Shown here: in pieces, positions 44,106-52,993 of the stretch
Layout: each line of letters begins with the position of its first letter
Position numbering within the stretch: the stretch's first letter is position 1
Origin: Eubacterium ramulus ATCC 29099
GTDB taxonomy: Bacteria > Bacillota > Clostridia > Lachnospirales > Lachnospiraceae
Assembly (NCBI RefSeq): GCF_000469345.1
Contig: NZ_KI271135.1
Location: forward strand, 40,304 to 104,303
DNA: 64,000 nt
Reading direction: 5' to 3'
Made by a program: the position numbers and the translations under genes
The notes under the pieces: model-generated
The model's database searches: none
Told to the model about the DNA's origin: nothing
The model's input: the letters and a program-made list of their open reading frames with translations, nothing else

Positions 44106-45380
44106 ATGCAGTCAAATATCGCAACAGAATTAATACAGTTTATAAAGACAAGTCCATCTGCTTTTCATGCAGTAGCCACAATGAAAAAAGAGTTTCTGGC
44201 AAATGGTTTTACCGCTCTGGCAGAAAATGAGCGCTGGAATCTGAAAGCCGGCGGACAGTATTTTATCACACGCAATGACTCATCCATCATTGCTTTTTCT
44301 ATTCCGGAAAATGGATTTCACGGTATGCGCATCATGGCTAGCCACAGTGACTCTCCTTCCTTTAAAATTAAGGAAAATCCAGAAATGGAAGTGGAAAAAC
44401 ACTATATCAAACTCAATGTAGAACGCTACGGCGGCATGATTTTTGCGCCTTGGTTTGACCGTCCGCTTTCCGTAGCCGGACGTCTGATCATCAAAAATCC
44501 ATCTACCGGAACACTCGAAAGCAGACTGGTCAATGTAGACCGTGATCTGGTCATGATTCCAAACCTGGCCATCCATATGAATCGTGAAGTAAACAGCGGC
44601 TACAAATATAATGCGCAGAAAGACATGCTTCCACTCTACGGCATGAGTACAGCAAAAGACACCTTTATGGAAACAGTTGCTGGCGCAGCTCATGTATCCA
44701 CTGATGACATTCTCGGACACGATCTCTTCTTATATAATAGAGAATCAGCCAGCATCTGGGGAGCTGATGAAGAATTCATCTCTGCTCCACAGCTTGATGA
44801 TCTACAATGTGCATTTTCATCCATGAAAGGCTTCTTGTACGGAGAAAAAAACAATTATCTGGCTCTACATTGTGTATTTGATAACGAAGAAGTGGGAAGT
44901 GGTACCAAGCAGGGCGCTGCATCTACTTTTTTACGTGATACCCTGCAGCGTATCCACGAAGTATTAGGCTACGACTGTGAGGATTATCGCATTCATCTGG
45001 CTAACAGCCTGATGTTCTCTGCAGATAATGCACATGCGGTCCATCCGAACCACACCGATATGGCAGACCCGACAAACCGCCCGTACCTGAATGGTGGTAT
45101 TGTGATTAAATTCAATGCAAACCAGAAATATTGTACCGATGCAGTATCCGCAGCAATGTTTCGCGATATCTGCAAACAGGCAGATGTACCGGTACAGACG
45201 TTCACAAATCGTTCCGATATCGCAGGCGGATCCACACTGGGCAATATTTCCAATACACAGGTCGCACTCAATACAGTGGATATCGGATTACCTCAGCTGG
45301 CCATGCATTCACCATATGAGACAGCCGGAGTGAAAGATACCGAATATCTCATACGGGCTGCACAGGAATTTTTCTGTTAG
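44106..45380 (+). CDS. M18 family aspartyl-type aminopeptidase
   Basis: A 424-residue metallo-aminopeptidase. ASHSDSPSFKIKENPE near 80 supplies the first metal ligand His, DNEEVGSGTKQGA near 260 the catalytic Glu pair, and the C-terminal IGLPQLAMHSPYETAG the last His. The family removes N-terminal acidic or other residues from peptides with two metal ions in a large cytosolic complex. ATG 44106 gives a 7-base distance from GAGGTG; an ATG two codons earlier is too close. It has its own promoter and a shared terminator. Confidence 0.93.
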   Translation: MQSNIATELIQFIKTSPSAFHAVATMKKEFLANGFTALAENERWNLKAGGQYFITRNDSSIIAFSIPENGFHGMRIMASHSDSPSFKIKENPEMEVEKHYIKLNVERYGGMIFAPWFDRPLSVAGRLIIKNPSTGTLESRLVNVDRDLVMIPNLAIHMNREVNSGYKYNAQKDMLPLYGMSTAKDTFMETVAGAAHVSTDDILGHDLFLYNRESASIWGADEEFISAPQLDDLQCAFSSMKGFLYGEKNNYLALHCVFDNEEVGSGTKQGAASTFLRDTLQRIHEVLGYDCEDYRIHLANSLMFSADNAHAVHPNHTDMADPTNRPYLNGGIVIKFNANQKYCTDAVSAAMFRDICKQADVPVQTFTNRSDIAGGSTLGNISNTQVALNTVDIGLPQLAMHSPYETAGVKDTEYLIRAAQEFFC

Positions 45381-45409
45381 CAAAAGTATATTTTTCACAT
45401 TACACAGCA

Positions 45410-45450
45410 AAAATACCGATTTCTCATCATCATCGAGAAATCGGTATTTT
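45410..45450 (+). terminator. Bidirectional terminator between apeB-type gene and topoisomerase gene
   Basis: AAAATACCGATTTCTC (45410-45425) and GAGAAATCGGTATTTT (45435-45450) form a 16-bp perfect stem between convergent genes, with A and T runs at either end. Confidence 0.85.
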
Positions 45451-45515
45451 ATTTACAACATGCTCGAGTATAAAACACACACTTTTTTCTATTGTTGTAT
45501 CGAATTCGCTATATA

Positions 45516-47756
45516 TTACTTCTTCACACCACGCGTATCACGGTTCGCGATTCTTAGCCGGTTCAGATGCACGGCTTTCTCTTTTATCATAATAATCTCT
45601 TCTTTTTCATTGTTCAGCTGCCATACATCCGTCAGCAGTTCCCCATCACCAAGCCGCATGCCCCGGACACCGACAGCGCCTTTTTTCTTTTCCGGAATAT
45701 CTTCGGTTGCAAAGCGAAGGAAATAGTTTTTCTGTGACCGGAGTACTAATGTTGTCTCCAGTTCTGCGACTGCCAGATACAGGATTTTGTCTCCTTCCTG
45801 CAATTTTGTAGCTGCAGTGGTTCGTTTTGAAACATCAAATTCGCTGCCTGCCACCAGTTTGCACATAGACTGTTCTGTCACAAAAAGCAGCTTCTTGTCC
45901 ATGATAGATTCCAGTGCTGTAATGTATACAATATTTTCTGTGCTGCTGTCATAATTACTGATATTATCCACCGGGATTCCCTTATCGCGGAATTTACCAT
46001 ATGGAATATCTGACACTTTTACCAGATGCAGCTGCCCGTCATCGGTAAACAGACAGATTTTCCCGTCACTCATACAAGGAACAATCTGCTTATTTTCACT
46101 GTCTGCCGCTTCTTTGTTGCGCTCGTAAACAGAATTGTCCACGGTCTTTACATATCCAAAACGATCCATCAACAATACAACCGGAACTGCCTCAATCTCT
46201 TTTTCTTTGTATACAGCAGCTTTTCCGTTTTCTATTACAGTCAGGCGCGGATGTGCAAATTCTTTTTTCAATGCTTTCAGTTCCCTGATAATGACTTTAG
46301 CCATGACCGAACGGCTTCCAAGAATTTCCTCATACCGTGCAATGTTTTTCAATGTTTCCTCATGCTCTGCCATCAGTGCTTCTATTTCGAGTCCGATCAG
46401 CTTGTACAGACGCATTTCCAGGATTGCGGTAGCCTGACGCTCAGAAAAATGAAGCATGGAAGCGGTTTTTTCGGAAAGTTTGGACTTGAATTTGATTCCT
46501 TCTGTTTCTCCGGTGATCAGGCACTTTTTCGCCTGTTTGATATTTTTACTTCCACGCAGGATTTCGATGATCAAATCAATGACATCGCAAGCCTTGATCA
46601 GACCTTCCTGAATCTCACACTTATCCTGTTCCTTTTTCAGCAGGGTTGTATACTTGCGGGTTGCAAGTTCATACTGGAACTGTACGTTGTGGCGAATCAC
46701 GGATACTAGTCCCATAGTTTCCGGTTTTCCATTAGCTACTGCCAGTATATTTACGCCAAAAGTATCTTCCAGTCGTGTCTTCTTATATAAGAGGTTACAC
46801 AGATTCTGCGCATCAGCGCCTTTTTTCAGTTCAATGACAATACGAATGCCTGCTTTAGAGGACTGATTGGAAATATCCACGATATCGGATGTTTTTTTCG
46901 TTTCAACCAGACTGTATACATCATTCAGGAATTTACCGATATTTGCTCCGATCATGGTGTATGGAATCTCAGTGATAACGATACGTTCTTTTCCACCCTT
47001 CATCGGCTCAATCTCTACTTTTCCGCGCAGTTTGATCTTTCCATTTCCGGATTCGTAAATGGAAACCAGTTCATCTTTATTAATAACGATTCCACCGGTC
47101 GGGAAATCCGGTCCCGGAATATATTCCATTATTTCTTCTGTGGTAATATCCGGATTTTTCATATAGGCAATCACACCGTCAATGACTTCACCAAGGTTAT
47201 GCGGTGGTATGCTGGTTGCCATACCAACCGCAATTCCTTCTGCACCATTGATCAGAATGTTCGGTACTTTTACCGGAAGTACGGAAGGTTCTTTCTCTGT
47301 CGCATCAAAGTTCGGGATAAAATCTACCACATCTTTATCTAAATCTGCCAGATATGCCTGCTGTGTGATTTTCTGCAGACGTGCCTCGGTATAACGCATT
47401 GCTGCGGCTCCGTCACCCTCTATGGATCCAAAGTTTCCATGCCCATCCACCAGCGGCATACCGTATTTGAAGTCCTGCGCCATCACGACCAAGGCTCCGT
47501 AAATGGAACTGTCACCATGAGGATGATATTTACCCATGGTGTCACCGACAATACGCGCACACTTACGATACGGGCGGTCATAACGGATGCCCAGTTCATG
47601 CATATCGTACAGAGTTCTGCGCTGCACCGGCTTTAATCCGTCCCGCACATCCGGCAAGGCTCTGGCAATGATAACACTCATTGCATAGTCAATATATGAT
47701 TTCTGCATGATCTCCGAATACTCGGTCCGGATGATCTGCTCTCTGTTTTCTGCCAT
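45516..47756 (-). CDS. Type IIA topoisomerase subunit A (ParC/GyrA-like)
   Basis: A 746-residue DNA topoisomerase A subunit. The breakage-reunion domain fills residues 1-~470, with GKYHPHGDSSIYG and catalytic Tyr122 in AAMRYTEARL; a C-terminal beta-pinwheel follows. The GyrA box QRRGGKG is absent, with EKKKGAVGVRG in the corresponding area, so decatenating topoisomerase IV activity is more likely than gyrase. At the quinolone-determining positions Ser83 is kept, but position 87 is Gly instead of Asp/Glu. It is co-directional with the B-subunit gene upstream. Being away from dnaA-dnaN, it is probably the second type IIA pair of the genome. Confidence 0.88.
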   Translation of the reverse strand: MAENREQIIRTEYSEIMQKSYIDYAMSVIIARALPDVRDGLKPVQRRTLYDMHELGIRYDRPYRKCARIVGDTMGKYHPHGDSSIYGALVVMAQDFKYGMPLVDGHGNFGSIEGDGAAAMRYTEARLQKITQQAYLADLDKDVVDFIPNFDATEKEPSVLPVKVPNILINGAEGIAVGMATSIPPHNLGEVIDGVIAYMKNPDITTEEIMEYIPGPDFPTGGIVINKDELVSIYESGNGKIKLRGKVEIEPMKGGKERIVITEIPYTMIGANIGKFLNDVYSLVETKKTSDIVDISNQSSKAGIRIVIELKKGADAQNLCNLLYKKTRLEDTFGVNILAVANGKPETMGLVSVIRHNVQFQYELATRKYTTLLKKEQDKCEIQEGLIKACDVIDLIIEILRGSKNIKQAKKCLITGETEGIKFKSKLSEKTASMLHFSERQATAILEMRLYKLIGLEIEALMAEHEETLKNIARYEEILGSRSVMAKVIIRELKALKKEFAHPRLTVIENGKAAVYKEKEIEAVPVVLLMDRFGYVKTVDNSVYERNKEAADSENKQIVPCMSDGKICLFTDDGQLHLVKVSDIPYGKFRDKGIPVDNISNYDSSTENIVYITALESIMDKKLLFVTEQSMCKLVAGSEFDVSKRTTAATKLQEGDKILYLAVAELETTLVLRSQKNYFLRFATEDIPEKKKGAVGVRGMRLGDGELLTDVWQLNNEKEEIIMIKEKAVHLNRLRIANRDTRGVKK

Positions 47757-47801
47757 GTTTTTCTCCTACAATCACTATTCAGGATTCACCTGCAAATCCT
47801 G

Positions 47802-47840
47802 ATCCGGATCAGACTAATACTCTTTTTTTCTGATCCGGAT
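47802..47840. promoter_or_regulatory. Hairpin between the topoisomerase B and A genes
   Basis: Perfect 12-bp arms ATCCGGATCAGA and TCTGATCCGGAT across a 15-base loop in the 142-bp gap. There is no T-run, so it may set relative expression or mRNA stability rather than stop transcription. Confidence 0.5.
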
Positions 47841-47898
47841 TTTTCTACTCTATTCGTTCATAGAATAATTATATCATTTACTTACATTACTTTCCTTA

Positions 47899-49821
47899 TT
47901 AGATATCCAGCTCTGCATCATTGGCATGCTCATAAATAAACGCTTTTCGCGGCGGTACATCCGTACCCATTAGCATTTCTGTCACATCCGATGCCATACG
48001 TCCATCCTCGATCTCTACTTTTTTCAGCATACGTGTCTCCGGGTCCAGTGTGGTCTCCCAGAGCTGTTCTGCATCCATCTCACCCAGACCTTTGTAACGC
48101 TGCAATGTGAAACTTCCAGTGTGCGTCTTGCGGTAACGCTCCAGAGCTGCATCATCATAGAGATACTCTTCTTTTCCCTTTGACGGAATCACTTTATAAA
48201 GTGGCGGCATGGCAATGTATACATGCCCCTCAAAAATCAGTTCCGGCATAAAACGATAGAATAATGTCAGAAGCAGTGTGGAAATATGCGCACCATCCAC
48301 ATCGGCATCTGCCATAATAACAATCTTATCATAACGCAATTTGGAAATATCGAAATCGTTGCCGTATCCCTCGGAAAAACCGCATCCAAACGCATTGATC
48401 ATGGTCTTGATCTCCGCATTGGCCAGCACTTTATCAATACTTGCTTTCTCAACATTCAAAATTTTTCCACGGATTGGAAGAATCGCCTGGAAATTACGAT
48501 CACGGGCGGTCTTTGCGGAACCACCGGCAGAATCTCCCTCGACGATGAAAATCTCACATTTGGAAGCATCCCTGCTCTCACAGTTTGCCAGTTTTCCGTT
48601 GGAATCAAAAGAAAATTTCTGTTTCGTCAGCAGATTTGTTTTTGCCTTTTCCTCTGTCTTGCGAATCTTTGCTGCTTTTTCCGCACAGGAAAGCACTGTT
48701 TTTAAGGTCTCCAGATTTTTATCAAAAAACAGCTGGATCTCGTCACCGGTAACTTTTGCTGTAATACGGGAGGCATCCTGATTATCCAGTTTTGTCTTGG
48801 TCTGTCCCTCAAAACGCGGATCCGGATGCTTAATGGAAATAACCGCGGTCATACCGTTACGCACATCTGCACCGGTAAAATTTGCATCTTTTTCTTTTAA
48901 AATTCCAAGCTGGCGAGCGTACTGATTCATTACCGTTGTAAAAATCGTCTTGAATCCAGTGATATGGGTACCGCCTTCCGCATTGTAAATATTGTTACAG
49001 AAGCCAAGAATATTTTCATGAAACTCATTGGTATACTGAAATGCCGCTTCCACGGTGATATCTTCGCTCTCACCCTTGAAATAAACCACGTCATGCAGCA
49101 CTTCTGCCTTTTTATTCAGATCACGGACAAATCCGATGATTCCTTCTTCTTCATGATAAACAATGTGTTCCGGCTCCTCACCACGCAGATCTTCGTAAAT
49201 AATCGTCAACTTCGGATTCAGATATGCTGTCTCATGCAGACGGCTTTTTACCTCATCCTCTTTGAATCTTGTTTTTTCAAAAATCTCCGGATCCGGAAGA
49301 AAATTAATCTTTGTTCCGGTCTTTTTTGTCTTTCCGATCACCGGAAGCAAACCATTCACCAGCGGTTCTACTGCCACACCACGCTCATACCGGTCATGAT
49401 GGATCGCACCGTCCCGGCTGATCTGCACATCCAGATACGTGGACAGTGCATTTACAACCGAAGAACCCACACCATGCAATCCGCCGCTTGTCTTATATAC
49501 AGAATCGTCAAATTTTCCTCCTGCGTGCAATGTAGAAAACACAAGTCTTGCCGCCGGAACTCCTTTTTCATGCATTCCCACCGGAATACCACGGCCATTA
49601 TCCTCTACTGTACAGGAACCGTCCGCTTCCAGCGTCACTTTAATCTCGCTGCAGGCTCCTGCCAGATGCTCATCCACTGCATTATCCACAATCTCATAGA
49701 TCAGATGGTTTAACCCCTTACGTGAAACACTTCCGATGTACATACCGGGACGCTTGCGCACTGCTTCCAGCCCTTCCAGCACGGAAATACTTCCCGCATC
49801 ATATGTTACTTTATCTGCCAT
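47899..49821 (-). CDS. Type IIA topoisomerase subunit B (ParE/GyrB-like)
   Basis: A 640-residue ATPase subunit. The GHKL ATP site is GLEAVRKRPGMYIGS, EIVDNAVDEHLAG, VEDNGRGIPVG and HAGGKFDDSVYKTSGGLHGVG. The TOPRIM region has IFIVEGDSAGGSAKTARDR and IVIMADADVDGAHI. ATG 49821 with a GGTGAG site is chosen over an ATG twelve codons upstream. It pairs with the A subunit downstream. The size and the ParC-like partner suggest topoisomerase IV; the ATPase is fully conserved. Confidence 0.9.
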   Translation of the reverse strand: MADKVTYDAGSISVLEGLEAVRKRPGMYIGSVSRKGLNHLIYEIVDNAVDEHLAGACSEIKVTLEADGSCTVEDNGRGIPVGMHEKGVPAARLVFSTLHAGGKFDDSVYKTSGGLHGVGSSVVNALSTYLDVQISRDGAIHHDRYERGVAVEPLVNGLLPVIGKTKKTGTKINFLPDPEIFEKTRFKEDEVKSRLHETAYLNPKLTIIYEDLRGEEPEHIVYHEEEGIIGFVRDLNKKAEVLHDVVYFKGESEDITVEAAFQYTNEFHENILGFCNNIYNAEGGTHITGFKTIFTTVMNQYARQLGILKEKDANFTGADVRNGMTAVISIKHPDPRFEGQTKTKLDNQDASRITAKVTGDEIQLFFDKNLETLKTVLSCAEKAAKIRKTEEKAKTNLLTKQKFSFDSNGKLANCESRDASKCEIFIVEGDSAGGSAKTARDRNFQAILPIRGKILNVEKASIDKVLANAEIKTMINAFGCGFSEGYGNDFDISKLRYDKIVIMADADVDGAHISTLLLTLFYRFMPELIFEGHVYIAMPPLYKVIPSKGKEEYLYDDAALERYRKTHTGSFTLQRYKGLGEMDAEQLWETTLDPETRMLKKVEIEDGRMASDVTEMLMGTDVPPRKAFIYEHANDAELDI

Positions 49822-50045
49822 TCTCTCACCCTTTCCATTGTAATTCGTTCCTATCATTCACCGGTTCCATATCATCAGTCCGTTCCCATACGAATCAAGA
49901 AAACACACTGTTTTTGTGTACCAGGTTCGCTGTAACCAAAAATTAACTGCCAAAATATCCATTTTCATGCAGCAGAACTCTTTTCTGTGCTTCCGGATTC
50001 TCTTTCGGCAGCTATCCTTGTCTTTTTATCTCAGCCTGAGATAAA

Positions 50046-50139
50046 CGCTCCGCGTGGATGCGCAGTGATTCTGAGATGAATATGTCAGCCTATGCTGACC
50101 AGAATCACGCATCAAGTCTCACGTGCGTTCGGCTTGAAT
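50046..50139 (-). repeat. Structured repeat R-H, copy 2
   Basis: On the minus strand it starts ATTCAAGCCGAACGCACG (50139 downward), continues GTGAGACTTGATG, then a hairpin with outer arms GTGATTCTG and CAGAATCAC and inner arms GTCAGC and GCTGAC. Relative to copy 1 the end pair of the outer stem and most of the inner stem have changed on both sides while remaining paired. The first 29 bp match 63972-64000 with two differences. It lies about 225 bp before the topoisomerase B start. Confidence 0.65.
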
Positions 50140-50212
50140 TTGTTCACATTGTTTCACAACGATATACTTGGCAATGAACATTTGTTCACCAAAGTTTTTT
50201 TATTTTACCATA

Positions 50213-50246
50213 AAAATGGGAATCCTGCAAGGCGGATTCCCATTTT
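50213..50246 (-). terminator. Terminator after the sigma/DUF4349 unit
   Basis: AAAATGGGAATCC and GGATTCCCATTTT pair perfectly across an 8-base loop, with a minus-strand T-run (TTTTTATGG). It lies about 105 bp after the DUF4349 gene. Confidence 0.7.
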
Positions 50247-50269
50247 CAAGAATGTCCTCGACATTCTTG
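50245..50269. repeat. Dispersed repeat C, copy 2
   Basis: The near-palindrome TTCAAGAATGTCCTCGACAT continuing into TCTTG matches 9530-9554 and 63821-63845. The two differences from the window-end copy inside the stem (T and A at the mirrored positions) keep the pairing. Confidence 0.6.
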
Positions 50270-50351
50270 CTACGAGATGCACGTCATGTAATGCATGACA
50301 TATTCTTCTGTGTATCTCTGCAAGCCTACACTCCGATTTAAATCAGTGTAA

Positions 50352-51407
50352 TCACATTTTTTCAGAATCTGATTTCTGTTTCCCCTTTTTTCTGTCTTTT
50401 CTCTTTCGCAAAATCCTGCGAACTACCATAAAAGCTGCCACACACACGATCACAACCGGAACCAGGATCGGCAGACCTCCCAAAAAACCGATCAGGAAAT
50501 TTTGAAATCCCTGCCCCATCCGATACAGATTATCATTCCATCTGGTATACACACGATCACCAAACGTTTTACCGGTAGTCGAACTTTCCCGTGTTACCTC
50601 GTACAGATCCAGATATATCGTACTATAATTGACCTGATTGTCGTATACACGAAGCTGGGACTCATAACTTTCAATCTCATAACGGACATCCGTGATCTGG
50701 GACTGAATGGACAGGATATCCGTCATAGAATCTGCCTGCTCCATCATGGTAAATAACGCATCCAGTTCCTCCCGCAATGCTCTGATATGTGTGTCCATAT
50801 CGATATACTGCAGCGTGACATCCTCCGTGTTCTCACTGAAAGACCGTACGTTAGTGGTATCTTTTAATCCATTTACAAAATTATCCAACTGATCTGCCGG
50901 AATCCGCAGAACCAGATACGCATACCGCGTCATATCCATTCCATAGTTTCCGCCAATATCGGAATTTTCCACATAACCGCCGACACTCTTCGTTTTTTCC
51001 CGCACATCTGCTACCAATGTATCAAACTCGGTAGTCTCTGCTGACATATTGACCGTTTTGATCAGTTTCTGATCTGTGTTAACCCCTTCCACCTGTTCAA
51101 ATTCTGTTCCGGTCGTATCCGTTCCCTGTTCTCCGGAGTCCTGTACACTTTGTTCCACGGTATCGTCTGTATTTACTGTTGCTTCTGTGACACCACCTTC
51201 AGCCGTTGTTTCCGCACTGACTTTTTTCTGACTTTCTGCCTGAAAAGTTCCAAAACCACTTTCACTGTGATTTGTGGCACTGCTGTCTGCACTTGACTGC
51301 GCGCTTTTTCCACATCCGATTGTGGACAGCATACATCCAACTAACAGCATACAAAGTATCCATTTTCCAAAAACAGAACATTTTCCCGCTTTTTTCTTTT
51401 CTCTCAT
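50352..51407 (-). CDS. DUF4349 domain lipoprotein
   Basis: A 351-residue protein. The N-terminal signal (basic start, hydrophobic ~12-30) ends at STIGC, a probable lipoprotein cleavage site. A low-complexity Ser/Thr/Glu linker runs to ~115. The DUF4349 region follows (KTVNMSAETTEFDTLVADV, VLRIPADQLDNFVNGL, a coiled-coil segment around 210-255), then a C-terminal membrane segment near 305-330 and a Lys-rich tail. The family is a membrane-bound envelope protein of unknown biochemical role. ATG 51407 follows GGGAGGAG. It lies after the sigma factor and its membrane partner, suggesting an envelope-stress unit. Confidence 0.8.
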   Translation of the reverse strand: MREKKKAGKCSVFGKWILCMLLVGCMLSTIGCGKSAQSSADSSATNHSESGFGTFQAESQKKVSAETTAEGGVTEATVNTDDTVEQSVQDSGEQGTDTTGTEFEQVEGVNTDQKLIKTVNMSAETTEFDTLVADVREKTKSVGGYVENSDIGGNYGMDMTRYAYLVLRIPADQLDNFVNGLKDTTNVRSFSENTEDVTLQYIDMDTHIRALREELDALFTMMEQADSMTDILSIQSQITDVRYEIESYESQLRVYDNQVNYSTIYLDLYEVTRESSTTGKTFGDRVYTRWNDNLYRMGQGFQNFLIGFLGGLPILVPVVIVCVAAFMVVRRILRKRKDRKKGKQKSDSEKM

Positions 51408-51431
51408 AATTCTTCTCCTCCCGCAATCACT

Positions 51432-51548
51432 GCTGTTATCTGACATCAAATTCGATCCGAATTGGCTCTAGCTGTTATCTGACATCAAATTCGATCTGAA
51501 TTGGCTGTAGCTGTTATCTGACATCAAATTCAATCTGAATTAGCTGTA
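51432..51548. repeat. Tandem 39-bp repeat, three copies
   Basis: Copies at 51432-51470, 51471-51509 and 51510-51548 each begin GCTGTTATCTGACATCAAAT and differ at only a few positions. Copy 3 is the genuine 3' end of the gene 51514-52446, including its stop codon; copies 1 and 2 are its duplicated end placed after the stop. The unit is 13 codons long and each copy carries TAA. Confidence 0.92.
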
Positions 51549-52446
51549 CATACTGGTCGCCACCATCGATATTTCCAATGGAAATATTTTTCTGCAGGCG
51601 ATAATGCCCTGCCCCAAGAGAACCATATACATTTGCCCAGTCCACATACCAGTCAAACCAATTCTGTTTATCCCCTGACTTCACAAAATGTAAAATATCG
51701 TAACATGCGATTTCATACTGCTTTTGACACTCCATCCATGTATCTGTCGTCTCATCATAAACTTCTATACCTTCGTAATCATCTCCAAAACTAATATCTT
51801 CATCGCCGTTATTTGTCAATCTTACTTTCAGGGATGTTGGTGTCACTTCCAGCACTTTTATATCCACATTCTGTGCAAGCATCCCCGTAGATGCTGATGC
51901 GTCTTCCTCTGTGCCCGCCGAATCCTGACTGCTTTCTGTTTCTTTCTTATCCTCATTTAAAACATTAGATTCATTCTCCTGCGTATCCGAAGCATCCACG
52001 TTTCCACTTATTGTATCAGCATAATCTGACTTTCCCATTTCAGGGCTTTCCTCCTGGCTTGCCGTTTCTGTTTTGCCAGTTAAAGCAGAGGATTCCTTCT
52101 GCGACATTTTCAAATTTCCACGCAGCCCGACCCAGCTTCCGCCTGCCACAACCACACATACAATGCATGCGGCTGCCACACGGGTCCATCGCCGCCCACG
52201 TGCTTTCTTTTTCTGCTGTTCTTCCGCCTGTTTTCCCTGTTTTAAAATAAACTGCATTTTTTCAATAAACGGCTTTGAAAATGCATGCTGTCCTTCTCGT
52301 TCCAGCTTTTTCTGTACCTGGTTCGTTTCTTCCTGCATGCAGTCTGCCAATGCCCGTTTTAGTACTTCATCTGCGCCCCGCACTTTTTTTCGTTTTTTAT
52401 AAATATACTCGCTTTTCTCTGATTTTCCCTGATTTCGTCTGTTCAC
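51514..52446 (-). CDS. Membrane protein with Ig-like domain, probable sigma-factor partner
   Basis: A 310-residue protein. The cytoplasmic N-terminus (1-~85) is very basic and helical, one membrane segment lies around 88-108, a Ser/Glu-rich linker runs to ~200, and the C-terminal extracellular domain (~200-310) resembles a bacterial immunoglobulin-like domain (LEVTPTSLKVRLTNNGDEDI, GHYRLQKNISIG). The gene starts 7 bp after the stop of the ECF-like sigma gene, the usual place of an anti-sigma factor, but no ZAS motif is visible. Its last 13 codons with the stop were tandemly triplicated. Confidence 0.7.
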   Translation of the reverse strand: MNRRNQGKSEKSEYIYKKRKKVRGADEVLKRALADCMQEETNQVQKKLEREGQHAFSKPFIEKMQFILKQGKQAEEQQKKKARGRRWTRVAAACIVCVVVAGGSWVGLRGNLKMSQKESSALTGKTETASQEESPEMGKSDYADTISGNVDASDTQENESNVLNEDKKETESSQDSAGTEEDASASTGMLAQNVDIKVLEVTPTSLKVRLTNNGDEDISFGDDYEGIEVYDETTDTWMECQKQYEIACYDILHFVKSGDKQNWFDWYVDWANVYGSLGAGHYRLQKNISIGNIDGGDQYVQLIQIEFDVR

Positions 52447-52453
52447 TGTGCCA

Positions 52454-52993
52454 TCACTCCTCTCTCAGAAGATTTTGCAATTTTTTCCGTGCCCGGAAAA
52501 TCCGCACATTCACCACTTTTGGTGTTACGCCAAGCAGATCAGCAATCTCCCTGTCGGAAAGTTCATGCAAATATTTGAACTCAAATACCACACGATAAAT
52601 CTCATCCAATTTCTGAATGGCCTGCAAAATGCGTTCATAACTTTCCTTCACCAGATACTGATCCAGCACATCTTCACCGAAAACCTCTGCTTCCTGTTTT
52701 GGGGAAGCCTCTTTCTCTTCCATGATTCCCTGACGCTTTCTCCATAGATCCGTTGCTTTATTTTTTACAATTGTTGCCAGAAAATTCCGCGTTGCTGCAG
52801 ATTCCACACAGCCAACCTTGTCTATGTGATGCGTCAGTGCCAGAAATGTCTCCTGTACTGCATCTTCTGCCAGATGGTCATCCTGTAGCCTTTCACATGC
52901 CAAATACCACAAAAAATAACGATATTTATGATAAAGCTGAACAAATTTGGACCGGTCCTCATCGCTGTCCAGCATGATTAAAAACAAAAGCAT
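52454..52993 (-). CDS. ECF-type RNA polymerase sigma factor
   Basis: A 179-residue sigma-70 family protein with region 2 (FVQLYHKYRYFLWYLACERL, DHLAEDAVQETFLALTHHI) and region 4 (LDEIYRVVFEFKYLHELSDR, IADLLGVTPKVVNVRIFRAR). It lacks other sigma-70 regions, as ECF factors do. It starts behind GGGGAGG and is followed by a membrane protein and a DUF4349 lipoprotein. It should direct transcription of an envelope-related regulon, probably including its own operon. Confidence 0.92.
   Translation of the reverse strand: MLLFLIMLDSDEDRSKFVQLYHKYRYFLWYLACERLQDDHLAEDAVQETFLALTHHIDKVGCVESAATRNFLATIVKNKATDLWRKRQGIMEEKEASPKQEAEVFGEDVLDQYLVKESYERILQAIQKLDEIYRVVFEFKYLHELSDREIADLLGVTPKVVNVRIFRARKKLQNLLREE

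Larger units (their letters stand above)
49822..50351. other. Repeat-rich gap upstream of the topoisomerase B gene
   Basis: 530 bp without a gene. It holds the R-H structured repeat on the minus strand (50046-50139), a small palindrome TATCTCAG-C-CTGAGATA (50026-50043), a terminator hairpin (50213-50246) and repeat C copy 2 (50245-50269). Confidence 0.6.

Noticed and set aside
48964..49713. 249-residue plus-strand ORF opposite the topoisomerase B gene
   Set aside because: Antisense to highly conserved ATPase coding sequence; composition is Cys/His/Phe-rich as expected for a reverse-frame artefact.
51432..51548. CRISPR-like array at the triple repeat
   Set aside because: The units are contiguous with no spacers, and they derive from the 3' end of the adjacent gene.
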